This document shows positions 28,563 to 37,455 of a stretch of DNA of 64,000 bases, in pieces. This DNA comes from Lentimicrobiaceae bacterium (lineage in GTDB: Bacteria; Bacteroidota; Bacteroidia; Bacteroidales; JALOCA01). The notes beneath the pieces are model-generated. The model worked only from the letters and a program-made list of their open reading frames with translations. It had not been told where the DNA came from and ran no database searches. The DNA lies in the NCBI GenBank assembly GCA_023227965.1, contig JALOCA010000001.1, positions 62,001 through 126,000 on the forward strand, read 5' to 3'. Numbering within the stretch: the first letter of the stretch is position 1; each line of letters begins with the position of its first letter. The position numbers and the translations under genes were made by a program.

Positions 28563-30028
28563 TATCTTCTCAGTTTTGCAGAGGAAGCTCCTCCAGCCGA
28601 GTACTCAGGAGCAGTTGTTTTGGTTATTTTTCCATCCAGTGTAGCCAATGCCTGTTCCAGGTCGGCAATGATATCGTGGGGATGTTCGGCTCCTACGCAC
28701 AGGCGGATAAGGTTAGGTGGGATGTCGGCTATTTTGCGACCTTCTTCTCCCTGTTGCTGATGGGTGGAAATGGCAGGGATGGTAGCCACTGATTTTATCC
28801 TGCCCAGGTCTGTTGCACGCCAAATCCGTTGTAAGCCGTCAAATACTTTACGGGTATCGGCAGCACTGCCTTTTATCCGGAACGACATCAGGTGTCCGTA
28901 ACGGTTCACTTTTTCTCCATATTGGCTATCATATTCCGAATCTGCAAGATACATATAATGCGAAGCCAGTTTGTGTAGCGGATGGGATTCCAGCCCCAAA
29001 TAATCTACTCTTTCCACATGTTTATGGGAAGAAAGGAAATGGGCAACTTCGAGGGTGGAACGGCTTTTCAAATCCATGCGTGAACGCAAGGTTCTGATAT
29101 CATTTAAAGCCATCACGGCATTGAACGGAGAAATATTGGGACCATTATCACGGTTGGGTAACAGTTTCAAATAGCCGCAGAAATCGGCTTTCATAGCAGA
29201 ATTATTGATTTTTGTAACGATATTTTTTCGGGAGATGACAGCTCCGATGATTCCAAATCCACTCGTGGCAAGCGATTTAGTAACAGATTGCACAACAATA
29301 TCTGCTCCGAAAGCAATCGGACGCATGAGGGCAGGAGTAGCTATGGTTGAATCAATTATCAAGGGCAATTGATGTTTGTGGGCTATTTCTGCCACTTTTT
29401 CGAGATCAAAAAAGGATTGTCCCGGGTTGCTCGGCATTTCGCCATACAAAAAACGGGTGTTTTCGTCAATTTTCGATTCCCATTCTTTCAAATCATTACT
29501 ATTGATAATTTTTCTCCATTCGATTCCTCTTTCCTGTTCTTTGCGAATGGCAAACTGTTGAAATGTACCTCCATACACCTGGCATGTGGCAATAAAATTC
29601 ATTTTTTTGCCCGGGTATGCCGGATCGTCAACCAAAAAAGGATCCACAGCGCTTTGGATGGCAGCCATCCCCGAAGACGTGGCTATGCAGGAAGTTTCGA
29701 GCCCTGTTCCGTAACCTTCAAGCAATGCAAGCACCCCTTCAAGGTAATACATGCTGGGGTTAGCGATACGGGAATAGCACCATGTGGGTATCTGGTAACT
29801 GAGGGCGGCTTCCATTTCGTCAGAGTCGCGGTAACTTTGCGATGTAGATAAGTAAATAGGTTCTATAATGGCTCCCTGGTTAAAATCAAGAGCTTCCTGC
29901 ATGGAATAAATTCCATGAACTGCAATGGTATCGAAACGACATTGCCGCATTTTTTGTAAATATTCTGCATGCCAATTAATTGCCTTTTTCCCGGCGTTGA
30001 TGTAATGATTGAGCCCGTTGCTTTCCAT
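28562..30028 (-). CDS. O-acetylhomoserine sulfhydrylase / cystathionine gamma-synthase-like PLP enzyme
   Basis: A 488-residue gamma-family PLP enzyme. The Schiff-base lysine is Lys251 in VVQSVTKSLATSG. CYSRIANPSMYYLEG (84-98) is the YxRxxNPT-type motif and SSGMAAIQSA (118-127) the cofactor loop. It is longer than typical MetB (about 390) because of an N-terminal extension of ~40 residues and insertions, including FLVDDPAYPGKKM. It heads the operon with thrC and thrH, so it most likely draws activated homoserine into methionine or homocysteine synthesis, opposite the threonine branch. Exact donor (O-acetyl-, O-succinyl- or O-phosphohomoserine) is not decidable by eye. Confidence 0.85.
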   Translation of the reverse strand: MESNGLNHYINAGKKAINWHAEYLQKMRQCRFDTIAVHGIYSMQEALDFNQGAIIEPIYLSTSQSYRDSDEMEAALSYQIPTWCYSRIANPSMYYLEGVLALLEGYGTGLETSCIATSSGMAAIQSAVDPFLVDDPAYPGKKMNFIATCQVYGGTFQQFAIRKEQERGIEWRKIINSNDLKEWESKIDENTRFLYGEMPSNPGQSFFDLEKVAEIAHKHQLPLIIDSTIATPALMRPIAFGADIVVQSVTKSLATSGFGIIGAVISRKNIVTKINNSAMKADFCGYLKLLPNRDNGPNISPFNAVMALNDIRTLRSRMDLKSRSTLEVAHFLSSHKHVERVDYLGLESHPLHKLASHYMYLADSEYDSQYGEKVNRYGHLMSFRIKGSAADTRKVFDGLQRIWRATDLGRIKSVATIPAISTHQQQGEEGRKIADIPPNLIRLCVGAEHPHDIIADLEQALATLDGKITKTTAPEYSAGGASSAKLRR

Positions 30029-30185
30029 AAATTTATGTTTGAATTAGGTTGAAAAATTTTGCCGAAATATATAAAAAAATACAAAACCAAAGATTTTTCC
30101 TCAGAAATTTTTTAACAAAAAACGTAAGCAAACCATTTTCCGTTGTATTTGTTAGTAAATCATGCTTAAAATCTTTTTAAAAATG

Positions 30186-30193
30186 TAACTTTG
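30186..30193 (+). promoter_or_regulatory. Candidate -7 box of lpdA
   Basis: TAACTTTG matches TAnnTTTG exactly, 21 bp before the lpdA ATG. Confidence 0.45.
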
Positions 30194-30214
30194 CACCTTT
30201 AAATTTTTTGAAAT

Positions 30215-31606
30215 ATGACTTATGATCTGATAGTTATCGGCAGCGGTCCAGGAGGATACGTAGCCGCCATCCGTGCCTCGCAATTAGGAATGAAGGTTGC
30301 CGTAGTGGAAAAAGCCGAATTGGGTGGCATCTGCCTCAACTGGGGTTGCATCCCTACCAAAGCATTGCTAAAAAGCGCACAGGTTTACAATTATATGAAA
30401 CATTCTGCTGATTATGGCATAAGTATTTCCGGCGAGATTACCCCTGATTTTGAAGCTATCGTTCGTCGTAGCCGTGGTGTTGCCGAAGGCATGAGCAAAG
30501 GCGTGCAGTTTTTATTTAAAAAAAATAAAATTGAAATTATCAATGGTTTTGGTAAAATAAAACCAGGGAAATTGGTAGCTGTTACCGATACCGAAGGCAA
30601 CACAACCGAATACACTGCCAATCATATAATTCTTGCAACCGGCTCGCATTCACGCGAATTGCCCAACCTGGAACAAGATGGAAAACGCATCATTGGTTAC
30701 CGCGAAGCAATGACTTTGCCCGAACTTCCGGCATCCATGGTGGTAGTTGGCTCTGGGGCAATAGGTTCGGAATTTGCTCATTTATACAACTCATTGGGTA
30801 CCAAAGTTACCCTGATAGAATTTTTGCCCAACGTGGTGCCAGTAGAAGACGAAGAGGTTTCAAAACAACTGGAACGTTCGTTTAAAAAATCCGGGATGAA
30901 GGTGATGACTTCTTCTTCTGTTGAATCAGTTGACACCAGCGGAGAGCTTTGCAAAGTAACTGTAAAAACCAAAAAAGGCGAAGAGATTATCGAAGCAGAA
31001 ATCGTTCTTTCCGCTGTTGGAATTGCTACCAACCTAGAAGGTATTGGTTTGGAAGATGTTGGAATTGCCGTAGAAAAGGAAAAAGTGGTAGTAGATGCTT
31101 TTTACCAAACCAATGTAGAAGGTTACTACGCCATTGGCGACATCGTTCCGGGGCCAGCACTTGCTCACGTTGCTTCGCACGAAGGCATTACCTGTGTGGA
31201 AAAAATTGTTGGGCTGAATTCTGAACCCATTGATTACAAAAACATACCGGGTTGTACCTACACCTCTCCCGAAATTGCTTCCGTAGGATATACCGAAAAA
31301 GCCGCCATAGAAGCTGGTTACGAAATTAAGGTTGGAAAATTCCCGTTTTCCGCTTCCGGAAAAGCCAGTGCTGGCGGAAACAGAGATGGTTTTGTAAAAG
31401 TGATTTTTGATGCCAAATATGGAGAATGGCTTGGATGCCACATGATTGGTGATAATGTTACAGAAATGATAGCCGAAGCAGTGGTTGCCCGTAAGTTAGA
31501 AACCACCGGGCGCGAAATTATCGATGCAGTACATCCACATCCTACCATGAGCGAAGCTATTATGGAGGCTGTGGCTGCGGCTTATGGAGAGGTTATTCAC
31601 TTGTAA
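30215..31606 (+). CDS. lpdA: Dihydrolipoyl dehydrogenase (E3 / L-protein)
   Basis: A flavoenzyme that reoxidises dihydrolipoyl groups of 2-oxoacid dehydrogenases and of GcvH. It has 463 residues. The FAD-binding motif is VIGSGPGGYVAAIRASQLG (7-25). The redox-active disulfide is Cys40-Cys45 in GGICLNWGCIPTKALL. The NAD-binding motif is VVVGSGAIGSEFAHLY. The C-terminal catalytic His-Glu region is AVHPHPTMSEAIMEAV. It stands apart from E1/E2 genes, with its own promoter, so it could serve several complexes including glycine cleavage. Confidence 0.96.
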   Translation: MTYDLIVIGSGPGGYVAAIRASQLGMKVAVVEKAELGGICLNWGCIPTKALLKSAQVYNYMKHSADYGISISGEITPDFEAIVRRSRGVAEGMSKGVQFLFKKNKIEIINGFGKIKPGKLVAVTDTEGNTTEYTANHIILATGSHSRELPNLEQDGKRIIGYREAMTLPELPASMVVVGSGAIGSEFAHLYNSLGTKVTLIEFLPNVVPVEDEEVSKQLERSFKKSGMKVMTSSSVESVDTSGELCKVTVKTKKGEEIIEAEIVLSAVGIATNLEGIGLEDVGIAVEKEKVVVDAFYQTNVEGYYAIGDIVPGPALAHVASHEGITCVEKIVGLNSEPIDYKNIPGCTYTSPEIASVGYTEKAAIEAGYEIKVGKFPFSASGKASAGGNRDGFVKVIFDAKYGEWLGCHMIGDNVTEMIAEAVVARKLETTGREIIDAVHPHPTMSEAIMEAVAAAYGEVIHL

Positions 31607-31649
31607 AATATAATAAATCATTATTTTTTAAACAACTAATTGTATTTGA

Positions 31650-32198
31650 ATGGAAATTATCCCAACCGAAATCCCTGACGTATTAATCATTAAGCCTGCC
31701 GTGTTTAAAGACGACCGTGGCTATTTTTTTGAATCTTATAATCAGGATAAGTTCTCAGCCCAGGGTTTAAACCTGCATTTTGTGCAGGACAACGAGTCGA
31801 AATCGCAAAAAGGAGTGCTTCGCGGGCTGCATTTTCAAAACCCCCCTTATGCTCAGGGTAAACTGGTCAGGGTGATGAAGGGAGCAGTAATTGATGTGGC
31901 TGTGGACATACGCAAAGGCTCTCCCTGGTATGGCAAGTGGGTTTCCATCGAATTGAATGAAGACAATAAATTTATGTACTGGGTTCCGGAAGGTTTTGCC
32001 CATGGCTTTGTTACTCTTACCGACGACACGGTGTTTTTTTACAAATGTACCAATATGTATAACAAGGCTTCGGAAGGCAGCCTGCGCTGGAACGACCCCG
32101 ACTTGAACGTGCAATGGGGAGTGAATAATCCTATTCTCTCCGAAAAGGATAAGGTTTCGCCTCTTTTCAAAGACTTTGAAAGTAAATTTATCTATTGA
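31650..32198 (+). CDS. rfbC: dTDP-4-dehydrorhamnose 3,5-epimerase
   Basis: This cupin-fold enzyme makes dTDP-4-keto-L-rhamnose for surface polysaccharides. The 182-residue length is standard. Catalytic His61 lies in LRGLHFQNPPYAQGKLVR, the conserved Asp in VDIRKGSPWYGKW, and the C-terminal motif is GSLRWNDPDLNVQWG. It begins 43 bp after lpdA in the same direction. The other dTDP-rhamnose genes (rfbA, B, D) are not in the window. Confidence 0.93.
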   Translation: MEIIPTEIPDVLIIKPAVFKDDRGYFFESYNQDKFSAQGLNLHFVQDNESKSQKGVLRGLHFQNPPYAQGKLVRVMKGAVIDVAVDIRKGSPWYGKWVSIELNEDNKFMYWVPEGFAHGFVTLTDDTVFFYKCTNMYNKASEGSLRWNDPDLNVQWGVNNPILSEKDKVSPLFKDFESKFIY

Positions 32199-32233
32199 GA
32201 TTCCGTTTTCGCTTTTCGCTGGGAGAATTGATG

Positions 32234-32241
32234 TAATTTTG
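32234..32241 (+). promoter_or_regulatory. Candidate -7 box of uvrA
   Basis: TAATTTTG matches TAnnTTTG, 20 bp before the uvrA ATG. A TTTTCGCT stretch lies about where -33 would be, which is a weak match. Confidence 0.4.
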
Positions 32242-32261
32242 CAGCCGTTTTTAAAAACACG

Positions 32262-35075
32262 ATGGCGAACGCACTGGAAATTTACGGAGCAAGGGTTCAT
32301 AATCTTAAAAATATTGATTTAGTCATACCACGAAACAAGCTGGTAGTTATTACCGGACTGAGTGGTAGCGGGAAATCATCTCTGGCTTTCGACACTATTT
32401 ATGCCGAAGGTCAGCGTCGTTATATGGAAACTTTTTCGGCCTATGCCCGCCAGTTTATCGGAAACCTGGAACGTCCTGATGTGGACAAAATCACAGGATT
32501 AAGTCCCGTTATTTCCATCGAACAGAAGTCAACCAATAAAAATCCGCGTTCTACCGTTGGCACAATCACCGAAATCTACGATTTCCTGCGATTGCTTTAC
32601 GCCCGTATTGCCGATGCTTATTCCTATGTTACCGGTGAAAAAATGATTCGTTACAACGAACATCAAATCATTGAACTGATCATGAAAAGCTATTCCGATA
32701 AAAATATAATTCTCCTTTCTCCACTGGTAAAGGGCAGAAAAGGACATTACCGTGAGCTTTTCGAGCAGATTCGCAAACAGGGTTTTCTTAAAGTAAGAGT
32801 TGATGGCAACCTGGAAGAAATTTCTTTCGGAATGCAGTTGGACCGTTACAAAGTACATGACATTGAACTGGTGATTGATAAAATTGCCGTGAATGGAGAT
32901 TCGGAAAAGCGTGTACACGACTCGGTAAATACGGCATTGCGTCATGGTAAAGGCGTTTTAACGGTGCTGGATGTTGCTATCGGCGAAGCCCGCCATTTCA
33001 GCCGCCTGCTGATGTGCCCTACTTCGGGCATCTCTTACGAGGAACCGGAGCCAAATACCTTTTCATTCAACTCGCCATACGGTGCTTGTCCACATTGTAA
33101 CGGGCTTGGTATAATTGCCGAAGTTGACCTCGAAAAAATTACCCCCGACAAATCAAAATCTATCCGGAAAGGCGGTCTGGCTCCCCTGGGCGAGCATAAA
33201 AACAACTGGATTTTCAAACAACTGGAAGCCCTTGGCGAAAAATATGAGTTTACCCTCGATATGCCCATCGAAGAATTTTCCGACGAAGCCATCCAGGTAA
33301 TTTTATACGGAACTGATGAACTGATACGCGTTAAAAACGAATATCTTGGCATCACCAATACCTACACCCTGAATTTTGAAGGGATAGTAAATTTTATTCA
33401 GAATCAGAATTCCTCCTCCGACTCTACATCCATCCAGAAATGGACTGGCAACTTTATGAACGACATTGACTGCCCGGAATGTAAAGGTAGCCGACTGAAG
33501 AAGGAATCGCTTCATTTTAAAATTGCTGGTAGAAATATTTCTGAAATTGCCAACCTCGATTTGCTGGCTTTCAAACAGTGGATGGAAGATATTCCTTCAC
33601 AGCTTGATGAGAAAAAACTGCGGATAGGACATGAAATTATCCGTGAAATACAAACCCGTACTCGTTTTTTGCTCGATGTAGGATTGGATTATCTCGCCCT
33701 GAACCGTCCTTCGCGTAGCCTTTCCGGTGGCGAAGCGCAACGCATCCGCCTTGCTACACAGATAGGTTCGCAACTGGTAAACGTACTGTACATCCTCGAC
33801 GAACCGAGCATCGGGCTCCATCAGCGGGATAACGTACGTTTGATAAAGTCTTTAAAGGACCTTCGCGACATCGGGAATTCGGTTATTGTGGTGGAACACG
33901 ACAAAGAAACCATCCTCGCTGCCGATTACGTAGTGGATGTAGGTCCCGGAGCCGGTGTTCATGGAGGAAAAATTGTTGCCGTCGGCACACCCGACCAGAT
34001 GAAAGGTTGTAAAACACTTACCTGCCAATACCTTTCCGGAAAAAAAGAAATTTCTGTCCCTGAAAAAAGGCGTATCCCCAATGGGTATTCGCTGCTTTTG
34101 AAAGGAGCCAGCGGCAACAACCTGCAAAATCTTGATGTGAAATTCCCGCTTGGAATTTTCACCTGCATTACCGGAGTTTCGGGAAGCGGAAAATCTACTT
34201 TGATAAACGAAACACTTTATCCTATCCTTAGCCAGCATTTTTACCGTTCTGATAAAAAACCATTGGCTTACGAAAGTATTGATGGGTTGCAGTTTATTGA
34301 TAAGGTTATCGAAATTGATCAGTCGCCTATCGGGCGTACACCCCGTAGCAATCCGGCAACTTACACCGGCGTTTTCGACGACATCCGCAAGCTTTTCCAC
34401 CAGTTGCCCGAAGCTAAAATCAGAGGGTACAAACCCGGCAGATTTTCGTTTAATGTGAAAGGCGGACGTTGCGAAACCTGTGGTGGTGCCGGTTTACGTA
34501 TCATCGAGATGAACTTTCTGCCCGATGTGCATGTGGTGTGCGAAGAATGCAACGGCAGGCGTTATAACCGCGAAACCCTCGAAGTGCGTTACAAAGGAAA
34601 ATCCATCAGCGATGTGCTCGATATGACCATCGAACAGTCCGTGGAGTTTTTCGAAAACATCCCGTCTATCCTGCAAAAGATACGCACACTAAAAGAAGTG
34701 GGGCTGGGATATATCACTTTAGGTCAGCAGAGTACTACCCTCAGCGGTGGTGAGGCACAGCGCATAAAGCTTGCTACCGAACTATCGAAACGCGAAACTG
34801 GCAAAACGTTTTACATCCTCGACGAACCGACTACCGGGCTGCATTTTGAAGATGTAAAAGTACTACTCGAAGTATTAAACCGCCTGGTGAACCGTGGCAA
34901 CACCGTCCTGGTGATTGAACACAACATGGAAGTGATAAAAGTAGCCGATTACATCATTGATCTTGGACCCGAAGGCGGCAAGCGTGGTGGTACCATCGTT
35001 TGCGAAGGTACTCCCGAGCAAATCATTGATTGCAAACAAAGCTATACGGCGGAGTTTCTCAGAAATGAACTTTGA
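32262..35075 (+). CDS. uvrA: Excinuclease ABC subunit A
   Basis: This is the damage-recognition ATPase of nucleotide excision repair. Its 937 residues match the family. Two ABC ATPase modules are present: Walker A GLSGSGKSSLAFDTIYAEG (about 33-51) and GVSGSGKSTLINETL, each with an LSGGEAQRI signature. Zinc-binding CxxC pairs are CPHCNGLG in the first half and CETCGGAG plus CEECNGRR in the second. No truncation is seen. It starts 63 bp after rfbC with its own candidate promoter. Confidence 0.97.
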   Translation: MANALEIYGARVHNLKNIDLVIPRNKLVVITGLSGSGKSSLAFDTIYAEGQRRYMETFSAYARQFIGNLERPDVDKITGLSPVISIEQKSTNKNPRSTVGTITEIYDFLRLLYARIADAYSYVTGEKMIRYNEHQIIELIMKSYSDKNIILLSPLVKGRKGHYRELFEQIRKQGFLKVRVDGNLEEISFGMQLDRYKVHDIELVIDKIAVNGDSEKRVHDSVNTALRHGKGVLTVLDVAIGEARHFSRLLMCPTSGISYEEPEPNTFSFNSPYGACPHCNGLGIIAEVDLEKITPDKSKSIRKGGLAPLGEHKNNWIFKQLEALGEKYEFTLDMPIEEFSDEAIQVILYGTDELIRVKNEYLGITNTYTLNFEGIVNFIQNQNSSSDSTSIQKWTGNFMNDIDCPECKGSRLKKESLHFKIAGRNISEIANLDLLAFKQWMEDIPSQLDEKKLRIGHEIIREIQTRTRFLLDVGLDYLALNRPSRSLSGGEAQRIRLATQIGSQLVNVLYILDEPSIGLHQRDNVRLIKSLKDLRDIGNSVIVVEHDKETILAADYVVDVGPGAGVHGGKIVAVGTPDQMKGCKTLTCQYLSGKKEISVPEKRRIPNGYSLLLKGASGNNLQNLDVKFPLGIFTCITGVSGSGKSTLINETLYPILSQHFYRSDKKPLAYESIDGLQFIDKVIEIDQSPIGRTPRSNPATYTGVFDDIRKLFHQLPEAKIRGYKPGRFSFNVKGGRCETCGGAGLRIIEMNFLPDVHVVCEECNGRRYNRETLEVRYKGKSISDVLDMTIEQSVEFFENIPSILQKIRTLKEVGLGYITLGQQSTTLSGGEAQRIKLATELSKRETGKTFYILDEPTTGLHFEDVKVLLEVLNRLVNRGNTVLVIEHNMEVIKVADYIIDLGPEGGKRGGTIVCEGTPEQIIDCKQSYTAEFLRNEL

Positions 35076-35095
35076 AAAGTAAGAGTGCCATACAT

Positions 35096-35950
35096 TTAAA
35101 GCTTTTTTATCATTTCAAACTGCTTTCCTTTTAATGGAATACCGTTTGATTCTAGAAAAGCATCTATAGATTCGCAGGTGGTTTCGGCATTGACCGCTTT
35201 TACAGAAGAGTGCCGGTTATATTGAATCATTTCTTTAAGCAAAACAGTGGCAATGCCCTGCCTTCTGCAGGATTTATCCACAGCAATTTGCGTTATATCT
35301 CCTGAGCCAGGCTCAAAAATACCATATCCGACTAATTTCGACTCCTGATATACTCCGATGATTTTAAAATCAGCTATGCTCCGCTGTACAGCTTCAAAGC
35401 TGTTTTGCCACGAAGGTTTAAAATCCCAAAATCGCATGAATTGTTCTTTATTGTCCAGGCTGGTTTCTTTCATGTAAAATGCAGCCGGCAAATCTTTAGA
35501 CAGTAACTTTACTTCGGTGTTGGCCTGAACATAGTAGTTAAATTCTCTGCTTACGGTAAAATCAAGGTTTTTATAAACCGAAATAGCGTTTGGGTTGTGT
35601 TGCAGCACCTCAAGCAAATATTGAGTGATGTTTGCTTCTTTCAGAAAAGGAATAGAAACTGTAAAAACTTTAGAGGCTAATCCCTTGCCCCGGTATGCCT
35701 TTATCGTTCCCGTTCCCGTATCATAAGCTGTTTTTAATCCGTTAAAGCTACCTATTCCATTCAGAGTAAATGCTACCAGTTTATTGCTGTCAAATGCCCC
35801 GAATGATAGTTCGGAAACAAATCCTCTGCGCTTTAGTATTATGCTGAGTTCCTCTTTATTTACCTGGACTTCGTAGCTGCCAAAAGCCTCATTAAATGCT
35901 TCAAATAAAGTATCGAAGCTTATTTTGTCGAGTGATTTTATTTCTTCCAT
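35096..35950 (-). CDS. Double-domain GNAT acetyltransferase
   Basis: A 284-residue protein with two GNAT domains. The N-terminal one has an acetyl-CoA pyrophosphate loop variant in GTIKAYRGKGLASKVF (about 81-96), followed by LEVLQHNPNAISVYKNLDF. The C-terminal one has QIAVDKSCRRQGIATVLL with the canonical Q/RxxGxG/A loop. The substrate is unknown. Convergent with uvrA, 20 bp apart. Confidence 0.82.
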   Translation of the reverse strand: MEEIKSLDKISFDTLFEAFNEAFGSYEVQVNKEELSIILKRRGFVSELSFGAFDSNKLVAFTLNGIGSFNGLKTAYDTGTGTIKAYRGKGLASKVFTVSIPFLKEANITQYLLEVLQHNPNAISVYKNLDFTVSREFNYYVQANTEVKLLSKDLPAAFYMKETSLDNKEQFMRFWDFKPSWQNSFEAVQRSIADFKIIGVYQESKLVGYGIFEPGSGDITQIAVDKSCRRQGIATVLLKEMIQYNRHSSVKAVNAETTCESIDAFLESNGIPLKGKQFEMIKKL

Positions 35951-36539
35951 AAGAATTCTTAGTTAAAGTATGGTTGGTAAATGTTTATATCCCACTTTGT
36001 TAATTTTCCGCTCAGCCAGGGAAGTAAAAGAAATCCCTAAATCCCGGTCCTCTGTTTTGCAGAGTTTTTTTTATAGAAAAATTAAGCAAAGAAACTTATT
36101 TTTTTCTTGCAATACATTTTATTTTTCTCTGCTGAGTGTGTGGAATTTGAGGGATTATGATAGACCAATAGATAAAAAAAAGTGAGAATTCGATGTAAGG
36201 ATTCAGCCCATTATTCGTATAAAAAATATTATATTAATATTTCGCCATAGGCGATTAATGCCAATAGAATGCTGGTTATTAAAAGAAAATTGTCCGTGGG
36301 ACATTAATCCTGTTAATTATTGATCTTTTAACGGAGGATACATAGAGATAAAAAATTCTTTTTATTGATATTAAAATTTTAACGGATTAAAATTTGGCAA
36401 ATGCAAAATATTTTATGTCGAACTCAGGTATTGGTATTCAGTTAGGGCAGGCAGGGAGTTGGTCAGGGAGGTGTGGGCATACAGTTAGGAAAAGCTTAAA
36501 GTTAATAGCGGAAGGGCTGGTAAACAGTTACGGAAGGTA

Positions 36540-36554
36540 CGGCACATCGTGCCG
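36540..36554. repeat. Short palindromic hairpin
   Basis: CGGCAC, loop ATC, GTGCCG: a perfect 6-bp stem in the intergenic region before the LOG-family gene. There is no T-run, so it does not look like a terminator. Confidence 0.5.
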
Positions 36555-36607
36555 AAATAAAGAACACCTAAATCCTAATTCCTGCCCCTCAGTTCCTAAT
36601 TTCTGTT

Positions 36608-36615
36608 TATCTTTG
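36608..36615 (+). promoter_or_regulatory. Candidate -7 box of the LOG-family gene
   Basis: TATCTTTG matches TAnnTTTG and lies 26 bp before the ATG at 36642. Confidence 0.4.
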
Positions 36616-36641
36616 AAGCAAAATAATTTTAACCTGTATTT

Positions 36642-37364
36642 ATGATTGAAAAAGAAGATATATCGGAAGACCAGCTTATTCGCGAAGCTTTTGAACAGAA
36701 AAACTGGAACGAAATAAAGACCTACGACTCATGGCAGATATTTAAAATAATGGCAGAGTTTGTGGATGGGTTCGAAAAGTTAGGTCGTATCGGTCCTTGT
36801 GTTACCGTTTTCGGCAGTGCCCGCGTAAAACCCAACAGCAAGTATTACAAGCTTGCCGAAGAGGTAGCTTACCTGCTTACCAAAAAAGGATTTGGTATTA
36901 TTTCCGGTGGTGGCCCCGGTATCATGGAAGCTGCCAACAAAGGTGCGCATTTTTCGGGCGGACGTTCGGTAGGACTCAACATTGCCCTTCCTTTCGAGCA
37001 AACTTCTAACCCATTCATTGATGCCGATAAACTTCTCACTTTTGACTACTTCTTTGTTCGCAAAGTAATGTTTATGAAATATTCGCAGGGATACATCGTA
37101 ATGCCGGGTGGTTTTGGCACCCTCGACGAACTTTTCGAAGCCATCACGCTTATTCAAACACATAAAATGGTTCGTTTTCCTATTGTAATGGTAGTAAAAA
37201 GTTACTGGGAAGGCTTGTTTCAATGGCTTTCCAATACCTTGATGGAAGAACATCATATCAATCCGGACGATTTGAAAATTTTTAAGCTGGTGGATACCGC
37301 CGAAGAAGCCGTGCAGGTAATCGAAGATTTCTATCAGAAATACGCCTTAAAACCGAATTTCTAA
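36642..37364 (+). CDS. LOG-family nucleotide 5'-monophosphate nucleosidase (TIGR00730-type)
   Basis: A 240-residue Rossmann-fold protein often misnamed lysine decarboxylase. The motifs GGGPGIMEAANKGA (about 87-100) and PGGFGTLDELFEA (about 151-163, PGGxGTxxE) are the LOG signature and form the nucleotide-binding and catalytic site. Members hydrolyse the N-glycosidic bond of nucleoside monophosphates, for cytokinin activation or nucleotide salvage. The long N-terminus (about 50 residues, EDQLIREAFEQKNWNEIKT) fits the Bacteroidota subgroup. It appears to be a single-gene unit. Confidence 0.9.
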   Translation: MIEKEDISEDQLIREAFEQKNWNEIKTYDSWQIFKIMAEFVDGFEKLGRIGPCVTVFGSARVKPNSKYYKLAEEVAYLLTKKGFGIISGGGPGIMEAANKGAHFSGGRSVGLNIALPFEQTSNPFIDADKLLTFDYFFVRKVMFMKYSQGYIVMPGGFGTLDELFEAITLIQTHKMVRFPIVMVVKSYWEGLFQWLSNTLMEEHHINPDDLKIFKLVDTAEEAVQVIEDFYQKYALKPNF

Positions 37365-37370
37365 AGCCTT

Positions 37371-37439
37371 GAGCTATGAGTTTGGAGTAATGAGAAGCCA
37401 TACATTGGCACATAATTCCCAGCTCTCAACTCATAGCTC
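37371..37439. repeat. Inverted repeat between the LOG and retropepsin-like genes
   Basis: Perfect 12-bp arms GAGCTATGAGTT (37371-37382) and AACTCATAGCTC (37428-37439) are separated by 45 bp and fill the gap between the two genes. There is no T-run after the second arm, so regulatory or repeat-element origin is more likely than termination. Confidence 0.55.
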
Positions 37440-37440
37440 C

Positions 37441-37448
37441 TAACTTTG
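37441..37448 (+). promoter_or_regulatory. Candidate -7 box of the retropepsin-like gene
   Basis: TAACTTTG lies only 7 bp before the ATG at 37456. If it is used, the transcript would be almost leaderless, or translation would start at the in-frame ATG at 37474. Confidence 0.3.
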
Positions 37449-37455
37449 TGTTCCT

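Larger units (their letters stand above)
35951..36641. other. 690-bp intergenic region with scattered small hairpins
   Basis: No convincing gene. Visible structures are short inverted repeats: TCGCC-ATA-GGCGA near 36242, TGTCC-GTG-GGACA near 36291, and CGGCAC-ATC-GTGCCG at 36540-36554. There are also runs resembling degenerate CCTAAATCC/CTAATTCC repeats and the LOG-gene -7 box at 36608. A 71-codon open frame from 35970 has biased, gene-unlike composition and is not called. Confidence 0.5.

Noticed and set aside
30029..30214. SAM riboswitch before the sulfhydrylase-like gene
   Set aside because: The leader is short and AT-rich without the conserved S-box elements.
35970..36185. 71-codon open frame in the intergenic gap
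   Set aside because: Composition follows the local AT-rich DNA, there is no recognisable motif, and it overlaps short repeat remnants.
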